Source of the DNA: Acutalibacter muris
Lineage (GTDB): Bacteria; Bacillota; Clostridia; Oscillospirales; Acutalibacteraceae
Length of the DNA: 64,000 bases
Direction: 5' to 3'
NCBI RefSeq assembly: GCF_002201475.1
Contig: NZ_CP021422.1
Coordinates: 496,001-560,000 of the forward strand
Under the pieces are notes generated by a model. The model made no database searches. It worked only from the letters and a program-made list of their open reading frames with translations, and was not told where the DNA came from. Every line of letters starts with the position of its first letter. Within the stretch, counting starts at the first letter, position 1. Positions 15,914 to 27,081 of the stretch are shown here, piece after piece. The translations under genes and the position numbers were made by a program.

Positions 15914-16645
15914 ATGAAACTTCTTATCGTGCGCCACGGCGACCCGGACTACAGCATAGACTCCCTGACCGAAAAGGGCTGGCGGGAGGCCCACTACCTT
16001 GCGGATAGGCTTACAAAAACACCCGCCGACTTCTACTACTGCTCGCCTCTGGGCCGGGCGCAGGATACGGCCAAGGAGACAATGGAAAGACTTCATAGGA
16101 GCTATGAGGTCCTTCCTTGGCTCCGGGAATTCCAGACGGCTATACATAGGCCCGACGTGCCCGACCGGCTGATGAACTGTTGGGACTGGCTGCCCGGCGA
16201 CTGGGCAGAGGTGCCAGAGTTCCACCGGCAGGCTGACTGGCTTACCCACCCCGCCATGGAGGAGGGGAACGTCAGGAGGGAGTACGACTGGGTCATAAGC
16301 GGCCTGGACGAGCTCCTCCTCCGCCACGGCTACAGGCGGGAGGGAAACCTCTATAAGGTGGAGCAGGGAAACAACGACGCCATAGTGCTGTTCTGCCACT
16401 TCGGGGTGGAGTCGGTGCTATTGAGTCGGCTGATAAACCTCCCGCCCATGCTCATCTGGCACGGTATGGCGGCAGCCCCTACGTCGGTGACCACGGTGGT
16501 GACAGAGGAGCGCCGGGAGGGCACGGCCTACTTTAGGATGACGGCCTTCGGGGACACGTCGCACCTATATGCAAACGGCGAGCCGCCAGCCTTTGCGGCG
16601 CGGTTTGTTGAGAAGTGGGGGAACCCCGGGGAGCGAGTAGATTGA
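15914..16645 (+). CDS. Histidine phosphatase family protein (phosphoglycerate mutase-like)
   Basis: 243 residues, cytoplasmic. The catalytic motif is LIVRHGD (Arg7-His8-Gly9), with SPLGRAQDTAKET supplying the second arginine and LFCHFGVESVLLSRL the C-terminal catalytic histidine. These enzymes move or remove phosphate through a phosphohistidine. The inserted segment (about 70-130, WLREFQTAIHRPDVPDRLMNCWDWLPGDW) is typical of a Clostridia subgroup of unknown substrate, so a glycolytic role should not be assumed. AAAGG lies upstream. A folded non-coding region and a toxin gene follow. Confidence 0.88.
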   Translation: MKLLIVRHGDPDYSIDSLTEKGWREAHYLADRLTKTPADFYYCSPLGRAQDTAKETMERLHRSYEVLPWLREFQTAIHRPDVPDRLMNCWDWLPGDWAEVPEFHRQADWLTHPAMEEGNVRREYDWVISGLDELLLRHGYRREGNLYKVEQGNNDAIVLFCHFGVESVLLSRLINLPPMLIWHGMAAAPTSVTTVVTEERREGTAYFRMTAFGDTSHLYANGEPPAFAARFVEKWGNPGERVD

Positions 16646-16647
16646 CA

Positions 16648-16885
16648 GGGCCGAAGAAATCTCTTGCTTTTGCCGGAAATATCTTGGTGTTATGTCTGTA
16701 AGGAGTTCGCCAAGCGGTGGACGCTGGCTTGCGCCAGGTCCCGGAGATTTTCCTCGGCTATGAAATAGCCGCCTTTTCCTTCGGAAAAGTACCGGAAAAC
16801 TCCTGCCTCTACAGAGGGCCTGAAACCTCTGATTACATAGAAACCCGCTCTATCAAGGGCAGGAATCTGGTGTAAAGGAGGAGAG
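16648..16885 (+). ncRNA. Strongly folded leader upstream of the type I toxin gene (candidate structured RNA)
   Basis: No protein is encoded beyond a possible 23-codon ORF. Pairings visible by eye: GGAGTT (16702-16707) with AACTCC (16798-16803) closing a multiloop; inside it GGAC-CTGGC/TTGC/GCCAG-GTCC (about 16718-16740), GGCTAT/ATAGCC (about 16756-16770) and CTTTTCC/TTC/GGAAAAG (about 16774-16790). Next, CCTGCC (16802-16807) pairs with GGCAGG (16858-16863), enclosing GAGG/CCTC and ATAGA/TCTAT hairpins. The two closing helices share bases 16802-16803 and so compete. No known RNA family recognised. Confidence 0.5.
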
Positions 16886-16889
16886 CTTA

Positions 16890-17036
16890 ATGAGTGACTA
16901 TCAGATACTGCACCTGGTCATGATGCTGTTACAGCTCTTACTGACCGTAATAGGAATATGTGATAGTATAAATCACAAAAAAGTAAGCAACCGTTCCAGG
17001 GCACGGAACGGTTGCTGTTCTCATAGCAATACCTAA
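16890..17036 (+). CDS. Putative holin-like type I toxin
   Basis: 48 residues, too short for most gene callers, with AAAGGAGGAG before ATG 16890. MSDYQILHLVMMLLQLLLTVIGICDSINHKK has the sequence style of the Firmicutes holin-like toxin group (TxpA-like): short polar start, a single membrane helix (about 6-25) and a basic end. Such peptides insert into the membrane and are silenced by an antisense RNA. A convergent RNA with consensus promoter and terminator overlaps its 3' end (see 16977-17076). The last 17 codons run through the hairpin, as in other members. Confidence 0.8.
   Translation: MSDYQILHLVMMLLQLLLTVIGICDSINHKKVSNRSRARNGCCSHSNT
16977..17016 (-). terminator. Terminator of the antitoxin RNA
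   Basis: Stem AGCAACCGTTCC/GGAACGGTTGCT, 7-base loop, U-tract on the minus strand (A run 16977-16982). On the plus strand there is no U-tract, so it serves the antisense RNA. Confidence 0.88.
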
Positions 17037-17076
17037 ACCCGGGCCAGCCGTCTGTCGGCGGGCTCCACTTTTTTCT
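16977..17076 (-). ncRNA. Antisense RNA, probable antitoxin of the holin-like toxin
   Basis: A consensus promoter (17083-17111) fires leftward and should start near 17076. A perfect 12-bp hairpin (16986-16997 with 17005-17016), followed on the minus strand by TACTTTTTTG, ends the RNA near 16977. The roughly 100-nt product pairs with the last 60 bases of the toxin ORF and its 3' end. This matches the RatA/TxpA layout. Ends are predicted, not measured. Confidence 0.75.
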
Positions 17077-17082
17077 GTCTCT

Positions 17083-17111
17083 ATTATAGACCATAGCGGC
17101 CCGTTTGTCAA
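17083..17111 (-). promoter_or_regulatory. Consensus promoter of the antitoxin RNA
   Basis: Minus strand: -35 TTGACA (17106-17111), 17-bp spacer, -10 TATAAT (17083-17088): full consensus, with no gene downstream other than the antisense RNA. Confidence 0.85.
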
Positions 17112-17141
17112 GTCAAAGCTTCCGCGGACCGATTCCGCGCT

Positions 17142-17687
17142 CTACTCTATCCCATACTTCTTAGCATACTCCTTCAGCACATCCCTCCAGTGCTCATGCA
17201 CAAACCCATGCTCGATGTCCTCCGGACTGAAATACGCCCCATCCATCATTGCCTGGATGGCCGCCTCTGCTATAAAGCACTCGCGCAGGTAGTCATCCGC
17301 CAGGCCCTCCTCCAGGTCAGTGTTCATCTTAAGGTTCACGCCACCGATGGCTCCCTTATAGAAGAAGCTCCCCTTCCCCAAAAGCTCCCCTATGCGCTCA
17401 AAGCAGTCGATGCCCTCGCGCATCTGGGCTATAGTGGCCGTGCGTGTGTACTGTTCGGGTGTTTTCATAGGTCTTTCACCTCCGTTAAGAATATTGTCAA
17501 CTGTCGTGGACAGCACCTCTGCCAGGTCTGGCAGCAGGTTCACATCCGGGAGGGTCTCCCCCCGCTCCCACTTGCTGACGGCCTGGAAGGAGATGTGGAG
17601 CAGCTCCCCCAGCTGGTTCTGAGTCAGGTCCCGGGCCCTGCGCAGGGCGTGGATGTGCCGCCCTACTTTTATGGGGTCAACTGGCAT
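17142..17687 (-). CDS. XRE-family helix-turn-helix regulator
   Basis: 181 residues. HTH_3 domain at about 8-62 (IHALRRARDLTQNQLGELLHISFQAVSKWERGETLPDVNLLPDLAEVLSTTVDNIL). The C-terminal part (75-181) is a helical domain of unknown role with no membrane segment. GGAGG stands 8 bases before the ATG. A TTGCGC/TATAAT pair with an 18-bp spacer (about 17745) may be its promoter. The antitoxin RNA starts 30 bases after its stop codon, but that RNA has its own promoter. Targets unknown; it might include itself or tex, whose gene diverges from it. Confidence 0.88.
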   Translation of the reverse strand: MPVDPIKVGRHIHALRRARDLTQNQLGELLHISFQAVSKWERGETLPDVNLLPDLAEVLSTTVDNILNGGERPMKTPEQYTRTATIAQMREGIDCFERIGELLGKGSFFYKGAIGGVNLKMNTDLEEGLADDYLRECFIAEAAIQAMMDGAYFSPEDIEHGFVHEHWRDVLKEYAKKYGIE

Positions 17688-17806
17688 TTTTGTGTCCTCC
17701 TTTGGTGCGTTTTTTAAGCGCGCTTTACAGGTATATTATAGCCCCGGGGGCGCATTTCGCGCAATAACCCCTCAGGTTATTTTCCGGGCGAGGGCTCAAT
17801 TAGGGG

Positions 17807-17835
17807 TTGAGGGGCCGGGAGGGTTGTGCTATAAT
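17807..17835 (+). promoter_or_regulatory. Promoter of the tex operon
   Basis: -35 TTGAGG (17807-17812), 17-bp spacer, -10 TATAAT (17830-17835). Confidence 0.75.
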
Positions 17836-17868
17836 ATCTTGGTAAAATTTCATGTAAAGGAGCCTTAT

Positions 17869-20031
17869 ATGGACAAGATTATAGAGACCCTCTCAAAGGA
17901 GCTGAACGTCCGCCCGGAGCACGCCGGGGCCGTTGTAAGCCTGCTGGACGAAGGCAATACCGTTCCCTTCATCGCCCGATACCGTAAGGAGCAGCACGGC
18001 ACCATGGACGACCAGACCATACGCACCTTGGCGGACAGATTACAGTACCTTCGCGGCCTTGAGCAGCGCAAGAACGAGGTGATAGCTGCGGTTACGGCCC
18101 TTGAGAAGCTTACCCCGGAGCTGGAGAGCGCCGTTATGAACGCCGCCACCATGGCCGAGGTGGAGGACCTCTACCGGCCCTACCGCCCCAAGCGCCGCAC
18201 CAGGGCCGGCATAGCCAGAGAGAAGGGGCTGGAGCCCCTTGCGAAGCTCCTTTTCACCGGCCTTGATGATGACGGGAAAATCACCAAAGAGAGTGCGGAA
18301 AGCCTTGCGGGGGGGTATATAGACCCGGAAAAGGACGTAAATACTATTGAGGAGGCCCTGCAGGGGGCCAAGGACATTATCGCCGAGGACCTGTCGGACG
18401 ACGCGGAGATACGCAAGAAGCTTCGGGAGCGCATACAGCAGGGCGGCGCGCTGAAATCCTCGGCGAATACGGAGGAGGACACGGTCTATAGGCTGTACTA
18501 CGACTTCCAGGAATCTCTGAAGAAGCTCCAGAGCCACCAGATACTTGCTATGGACCGGGGCGAGCGGGAGGGGGTGCTGAAGGTGTCGGTGCTGTCCGGG
18601 GAGTTCGGGCCGGTGCAGGTGATGCTGCAAAAGGTCTACTCCCGGCACCCCTTTATGGAGCTGCTGCGGGAGGTGGCGGAGGATGCCTGGGACAGGCTCA
18701 TCTTCCCGTCCCTTGAGCGGGAGATCAGAAAGGAGCTGACCGAGCGGGCGGCGGAGCAGGCCATACACACCTTCGCATTAAATCTGCGGCCCCTTCTCAT
18801 GCAGCCGCCGGTGAAATCCAAGGTGACCCTGGGCTTTGACCCGGCCTATAGGACCGGCTGCAAGCTGGCGGTGGTGGACGGCACCGGCAAGGTGCTGGAG
18901 ACCGCCGTCATATACCCCACAAAGCCCCATAACCAGACGGAGAAATCCAAAGCGGTGCTGAAAAAGCTCTGTGATAAGCACAAGGTAGAGTGCATAGCCA
19001 TCGGCAACGGTACGGCCAGCCGGGAGTCGGAAATATTTATAAGCGAGTTCATAAAGGAGTACCCGAGTAATCTGTCGTACATGGTGGTCAGCGAGGCGGG
19101 GGCCTCGGTGTATTCAGCGTCGAAGCTGGGGGCCGAGGAGTTCCCGGACTTCGACGTAAGCCTGCGTTCGGCGGTGTCCATCGCAAGGCGGCTGCAGGAC
19201 CCTCTTGCCGAGCTTGTGAAGATAGACCCCAAGGCCATCGGTGTGGGGCAGTACCAGCATGATATGCCCCAGGCCCGGCTTTCGGAGACTTTGGACGGCG
19301 TGGTGGAGGACTGCGTGAACGCAGTGGGGGTGGATCTGAACACGGCGTCGCCCTCGCTGCTCAGAAGGGTGGCGGGGATAACCCCCACGGTGGCCAAAAA
19401 CGTTACGGTGTACCGGGAGGAGAACGGCAGCTTCAAGACCCGGCGGGAGCTCTTAAAAGTCCCCAAGCTGGGCCCAAAGGCCTTCGAGCAGTGCGCGGGC
19501 TTTTTAAGGGTGCCCGAGAGCAGGCAGGTGCTGGACCGCACCGCCGTGCACCCGGAGTCCTACAAAGCCGCGGAGAAGCTCCTTGAGATATGCGGGTACA
19601 CTTTAAAGGACGTGGGCAGCCTGTTTGAGCTGGATAAGCGTCTGAAAGAGCTGGGTACTGATAAAGCCGCCGAGGCCTGCGGCGTGGGCGTGCCCACTCT
19701 TAGGGACATCGCGGCAGAGCTCCAGAAGCCCGGCCGGGACCCCCGTGACCAGCTGCCCCCGCCAATTCTCAGGACAGACGTGATGGATATAGCGGACCTG
19801 AAGCCCGGCATGAAGCTCACCGGCACGGTGCGCAACGTGGTGGACTTTGGGGCCTTTGTGGATATCGGCGTGCACCAGGACGGACTTGTACACATCTCCC
19901 AGCTTTCAGATAGGTTCGTCAGGGACCCTAGCCTTGTGGTGAAGGTTGGCGACATTGTAGAGGTGACGGTGCTGGAGGTGGACGAGAGGAAGAAGCGCAT
20001 CTCCCTGAGCATGAAGAAGCAGGCCCAGTGA
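17869..20031 (+). CDS. tex: Tex-family RNA-binding transcription accessory protein
   Basis: 720 residues, the usual Tex length. N-terminal helical domain (MDKIIETLSKELNVRPEH, VPFIARYRKEQHGTMDDQTIRTLADRLQYLRGLEQRK), central YqgF/RNase H-like domain (about 325-445, LGFDPAYRTGCKLAVVDGTGKVLET), helix-hairpin-helix repeats (about 490-560, VGVDLNTASPSLLRRVAGITPTVAKNVTVYREENG) and a C-terminal S1 domain (about 645-716, GMKLTGTVRNVVDFGAFVDIGVHQDGLVHISQLSDRFV). It is a conserved nucleic-acid-binding factor linked to transcription; its precise job in Clostridia is open. Start chosen from AAAGGAG 7 bases upstream. Confidence 0.96.
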   Translation: MDKIIETLSKELNVRPEHAGAVVSLLDEGNTVPFIARYRKEQHGTMDDQTIRTLADRLQYLRGLEQRKNEVIAAVTALEKLTPELESAVMNAATMAEVEDLYRPYRPKRRTRAGIAREKGLEPLAKLLFTGLDDDGKITKESAESLAGGYIDPEKDVNTIEEALQGAKDIIAEDLSDDAEIRKKLRERIQQGGALKSSANTEEDTVYRLYYDFQESLKKLQSHQILAMDRGEREGVLKVSVLSGEFGPVQVMLQKVYSRHPFMELLREVAEDAWDRLIFPSLEREIRKELTERAAEQAIHTFALNLRPLLMQPPVKSKVTLGFDPAYRTGCKLAVVDGTGKVLETAVIYPTKPHNQTEKSKAVLKKLCDKHKVECIAIGNGTASRESEIFISEFIKEYPSNLSYMVVSEAGASVYSASKLGAEEFPDFDVSLRSAVSIARRLQDPLAELVKIDPKAIGVGQYQHDMPQARLSETLDGVVEDCVNAVGVDLNTASPSLLRRVAGITPTVAKNVTVYREENGSFKTRRELLKVPKLGPKAFEQCAGFLRVPESRQVLDRTAVHPESYKAAEKLLEICGYTLKDVGSLFELDKRLKELGTDKAAEACGVGVPTLRDIAAELQKPGRDPRDQLPPPILRTDVMDIADLKPGMKLTGTVRNVVDFGAFVDIGVHQDGLVHISQLSDRFVRDPSLVVKVGDIVEVTVLEVDERKKRISLSMKKQAQ

Positions 20032-20864
20032 AGAAGCCGGGTTTTAGGAAGAAGCTGCTGGCCTTTGCGGGAGCCGCCCTGCTGGCGCTTATAGTGTGGA
20101 CCCTCTGGGGGAACACCGCGATGATGGTCACGAATATCACGGTGAAAGCCCCCAGGGAGGTCTCCGGCCTGCGGATAGCCCACGTCTCCGACCTGCACAA
20201 TGCGGAGTTCGGGGCGGGGAACCGGGAGCTTCTCGGGCTGCTGGCAGAGCAGGAGCCTGACCTTATCGCCGTCACCGGGGACCTTGTGGACTCAAGACAT
20301 ACGGACATGAACACAGCCCTGAGCTTTGTGGGGGAGGCGGTGGAAATTGCCCCGGTGTATTATGTGCCCGGCAACCACGAGGCGCGGCTTTCGGATTATG
20401 GAGAGCTCCGGGCCGGCCTTGAGGCGGCGGGAGCCGTGGTGCTGGAGGACCGGGCCGTGAAGTACATGGGGGCGAACCTTATCGGCCTTTCGGACCCGGA
20501 CTTCGCCCTTTTGGGGGATATCTTCGGGGAGGTCCCGGCCATGACAAGGGCAAAGCTCTCAGAGCTTACGGACCCTGGAGGCTATAACCTCCTGCTCTCC
20601 CATAGGCCGGAGCATTTTGAGACCTATAAAGACAGCGGCATAGACCTGGTCCTCACCGGCCACGCCCACGGCGGACAGTTCCGGCTGCCCTTTATCGGCG
20701 GGCTTATAGCTCCTAATCAGGGCTTTTTCCCAAAGTATGACTCCGGGCTCTATACGGACGGCCGGACAAATATGGTGGTCAGCCGGGGGCTTGGGAACAG
20801 TATTATACCCCTGCGCTTTAACAACAGGCCGGAGATAGTAATAGTTGAGCTTGTGGAGGAATGA
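20028..20864 (+). CDS. Membrane-anchored calcineurin-like metallophosphoesterase (YkuE-like)
   Basis: 278 residues from GTG 20028, overlapping the tex stop by 4 bases (GTGA), so coupled. One N-terminal membrane helix (about 9-28) is followed by the dinuclear metal motifs: SDLHNAE (Asp55, His57), TGDLVD (Asp85), GNHE (Asn116, His117), LSHRPEHF and GHAHGG. Close relatives remove phosphate from lipid or sugar-phosphate substrates at the outer face of the membrane; the true substrate is unknown. Confidence 0.93.
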   Translation: MKKPGFRKKLLAFAGAALLALIVWTLWGNTAMMVTNITVKAPREVSGLRIAHVSDLHNAEFGAGNRELLGLLAEQEPDLIAVTGDLVDSRHTDMNTALSFVGEAVEIAPVYYVPGNHEARLSDYGELRAGLEAAGAVVLEDRAVKYMGANLIGLSDPDFALLGDIFGEVPAMTRAKLSELTDPGGYNLLLSHRPEHFETYKDSGIDLVLTGHAHGGQFRLPFIGGLIAPNQGFFPKYDSGLYTDGRTNMVVSRGLGNSIIPLRFNNRPEIVIVELVEE

Positions 20865-20989
20865 AAGAAACCCCGGCTCCGGGCGGCAGGGCACATATAA
20901 TGTGGAGGGAAATATCCGCCGGGAGCGGGCTGGTCCACAGCGGGTATCGTTATAAACTGATAGGGAACTATGGATTTGAGGTGGAAACT

Positions 20990-21445
20990 GTGATAAGTAT
21001 CAGAAATTACCAGGATATGGATTGGGACTCTGTCAGCAGCATTCATGACAGAGCAAGAAGGCTGGAGCTGGAACTTGCCGGTCTGAAGGAGGCCTTTTTG
21101 CCGTTAAGGATCGCCGCAGAACGGGAGGGCCTGTTTGATTATCCTGGCCTTTACGTAGCGGAAGAGAAGGGCACGGTAATCGGCTTTGCGGCCTGCACGG
21201 AGGACGAGCTTGCGTGGCTGTACGTTGCTCCCGAAAAGATGCGCCGTGGAGTCGGACGCAGCCTTTCCCAATATGCCATGAAAATGCATCCCGGAATCAG
21301 GTATATTGAAGCGCTTAAAGGCAATGTGCCGGTACTAAAGCTGTATGAAAGCCTTGGGTTCAGGCTTAAAGGGATCGAAGAAGGAAAAATGCCGGGGAAT
21401 GAATCGTTTACTGTTCAAGTATATTCATTGGAAAGAACAGTGTAA
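20990..21445 (+). CDS. GNAT-family N-acetyltransferase
   Basis: 151 residues. GTG 20990, with GAGGTGG just upstream, gives a normal GNAT start (VISIRNYQDMDWDSVSSIHDRARRLE). An in-frame ATG at 20861 overlapping the previous stop is possible but adds 43 residues of non-family sequence. Acetyl-CoA motif: LAWLYVAPEKMRRGVGRSLSQYAM (about 83-106), then VPVLKLYESLGF. The gene is more AT-rich than tex and the phosphoesterase, suggesting separate origin. Substrate unknown. Confidence 0.82.
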   Translation: MISIRNYQDMDWDSVSSIHDRARRLELELAGLKEAFLPLRIAAEREGLFDYPGLYVAEEKGTVIGFAACTEDELAWLYVAPEKMRRGVGRSLSQYAMKMHPGIRYIEALKGNVPVLKLYESLGFRLKGIEEGKMPGNESFTVQVYSLERTV

Positions 21446-21510
21446 ATTCGGGCCTCCTGCCCCCAAAACAAGGCCCTGAAAGCTTTATGATGGGCCCAAC
21501 ACCATAAAAA

Positions 21511-21550
21511 GGACAAGGCAAATCCTTGCGGTCTGCCTTGTCCTTAACTT
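21511..21550. terminator. Terminator between convergent acetyltransferase and isomerase genes
   Basis: GGACAAGGCA (21511-21520) pairs with TGCCTTGTCC (21534-21543), followed by TTAACTTATTT. Confidence 0.8.
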
Positions 21551-21593
21551 ATTTATGATGCTTTACCCTTCACAAGGGGCGCTCTTATGTGCT

Positions 21594-22502
21594 TTAATCC
21601 AAAATCATCAAATCGCGGATATACTTGATGGTGTACTTAACGCCCTTCTCGCCCTTGTCGCCGCGCCAGGTGGCGGAGTGGGGCTCGATGGCAAGATAGC
21701 CGTCATAACCGTACTTGTAGAGAAGGGCGAAGAAGGCCCGCCAGTTTATCACATCGATGCCCGCAGGGGGGTTGTCATAGGAGTTGTCCGGGCCGAAGGC
21801 TTTAGCCAGCAGCTCGTCTTTAAGCTCCGGGTGAGCCATGGCGAAGTCGCGGAGGGCCCAGTGCTCGGGCTCCTGAGAGTCGCCCCTCTGTATAACGCCC
21901 TTCACGTGGCAGTATTTGAAGTGGGCGCCCCACTCCAGGCCCTCCTCCAGGTACGCGCCGTTCTGGCCGCCGTGGACAAAGCTGTGGGAGGGGTCGTACT
22001 TGATGCCCAGCCCCGGCACCTCGCTTAGAACCAGCTTCCACTGCTCGGGGGTGCGGATGTAGTTGCCGCCCATCATGCAGTTGACGATGGCGGTCTCCAT
22101 GCCACGCTCTTTGGCGTAGGCCACTATCTCATTGAGAATTTTGATGGCCGCCGTGATGTTCTTATAGTAGCTGAGCTCCTGCACGTAGTTCACGCTGCAC
22201 AGATAGTGCTTGGCCCCCAGGTACGCGCCAAAGTCGATAACGGCCTTGACCTGGGCCCACTCGTCGGGGTCGGGCTCGCCGTTGGGGCCCAGCACCGGGC
22301 TGGCCCAGCGGCCTACCGCGCCCACCTCAACGCCGGTGGACTCGCTGGCGGCCTTCAGCTCCTCCTTGCCGGCCTCCAGCTCGGACACCGGCACGCCGAA
22401 GAAGCTTGTGGGGTTGCAGTCGAACTCCACGAAGTCAAGGCCTAAGGACTTGGCCTGCTGGAAGCTCTCGGGTTTTGGCGGCATGATAATGCCTAGTTTC
22501 AT
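21594..22502 (-). CDS. Sugar phosphate isomerase/epimerase (xylose isomerase-like TIM barrel)
   Basis: 302 residues. The AP-endonuclease-2-like TIM barrel signature is seen in LGLDFVEFDCNP near the start, the LGAKHYLCSVNY strand, GLGIKYDPSHSF with the metal-site Asp and His, HFKYCHVKG and GYLAIEPHSATW with the C-terminal acidic ligand. These enzymes isomerise or epimerise sugars or inositol-type polyols using a divalent metal. AAGGAGG lies upstream. It is the last gene of the lacZ operon, 55 bases behind the propeller gene. The substrate is unknown. Confidence 0.88.
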   Translation of the reverse strand: MKLGIIMPPKPESFQQAKSLGLDFVEFDCNPTSFFGVPVSELEAGKEELKAASESTGVEVGAVGRWASPVLGPNGEPDPDEWAQVKAVIDFGAYLGAKHYLCSVNYVQELSYYKNITAAIKILNEIVAYAKERGMETAIVNCMMGGNYIRTPEQWKLVLSEVPGLGIKYDPSHSFVHGGQNGAYLEEGLEWGAHFKYCHVKGVIQRGDSQEPEHWALRDFAMAHPELKDELLAKAFGPDNSYDNPPAGIDVINWRAFFALLYKYGYDGYLAIEPHSATWRGDKGEKGVKYTIKYIRDLMILD

Positions 22503-22557
22503 AAAATTTTCCTCCTTGACATTTTTATAATATTTGGTATTGCTTTTATAAACTTGT

Positions 22558-23416
22558 TCAGTTTGTCAGGTCCAGCCTGAGCATATCTATCCCCGGTATG
22601 TTCCGGGAGGAAATGTACAGGCGATCCACGTCTATAACAGCCCTTCCTGAAAGCTTCAGCGGCACGCTAAGAAGCTGTGTCCTCTCCATGCTGCCCCGGT
22701 CCCAGAAGGCAATCTCCGAGCAGGGATGTGAGACCGTAATAATCGCGTCTCCATACACCCCCGCAAGACGGAACATCTTTTTGTGGGCGTTCTTGACCTG
22801 CGCCAGTACCTCAAGGGTATCCGGGTCGATTTTAAAGAGCCTGCCGTCCTGCCCGGCGGCGTAGAGAATACCGCCGCCGGCAAGCAGGCTGGCGATGTTC
22901 TTCTTCCCCAGTGCCAGCTCCCTTTTAACGGTTAAGCTGCTCTTATCAATGTCCAGCAGTTTTCCGTTCACCGTCCCGCATAGGAGACCATTGCCATAAA
23001 CCTTTACGCTCCACATGCTGCTGCCGGAGACCAGGTTTTCCCTCATCAAGTATGACTGCCTGTCAAGGGCCATAAGCTTTCCGTTTCGGATGGAGCAGTA
23101 GACGGCGTTCTTGTCCACGGCCATGCCGCAGATATCGGAGCTCAGGTCCTCTCCCAGCTGCCGGCTCCAGAGGGGCTCGAAATCCTCCCGCCGGAAAATA
23201 TGCAGCGTGCAGAAATCATAGACGAACAGCTCTCCGCCGCGGGCAATTAGCTTTCTTGACAGTCCGTCCTTCTCAAAAACGGTCCGTCTGAGCAGGATAT
23301 CCCCGGTATTCTTGTCAAGCTTCAATAGCTCCCTGCCGAAGATACAGTCTATACGCGGCCCGGCCACGGCAAAATCCGCCACGGCCCCGCCCAGGTCCGC
23401 TATCCGTTCCGCGGGC

Positions 23417-23424
<8 letters not shown>
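22558..23424 (-). CDS. PQQ/WD40-like beta-propeller protein of unknown function
   Basis: 288 residues, no signal peptide. At least six repeats of the form x-hydrophobic-G-x-L-x-x-I/L-D-x-x-T are visible, for example LLKLDKNTGDIL, GKLMALDRQSYLM, GKLLDIDKSSLTV and GRLFKIDPDTLEV, typical of PQQ-like propellers. It lacks residues known for quinoprotein catalysis, so a binding or scaffold role is likely. It overlaps the RNHCP gene by 8 bases. GGAGG touches the ATG directly, so the true start may lie slightly further in. Not recognised as a named family. Confidence 0.75.
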
Positions 23425-26972
<3,548 letters not shown>

Positions 26973-26980
26973 ATATGTGA

Positions 26981-27009
26981 AGTCTACACTAAACCGAGGA
27001 AATAGTCAA
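26981..27009 (-). promoter_or_regulatory. Promoter of the lacZ operon
   Basis: Minus strand: -35 TTGACT (27004-27009), 17-bp spacer, -10 TAGACT (26981-26986). The leader to the lacZ ATG is about 100 bases. Bases 27010-27081 are AT-rich with no clear plus-strand promoter. Confidence 0.65.
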
Positions 27010-27081
27010 TAAGAAATATGTAAAAAATCAAAAATTTTCTAAACGTATTCAACTATAACAGATATCAAAGGAGAACATACG

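Noticed and set aside
16648..16885. Remnant of a group II intron or of a TnpB/IscB transposon guide RNA
   Set aside because: No domain V-like hairpin, no reverse transcriptase, transposase or nuclease frame nearby, and no recognisable element ends.
20861..20989. N-terminal extension of the acetyltransferase at 20990
   Set aside because: The extra 43 residues do not fit the family and a better ribosome binding site precedes GTG 20990.
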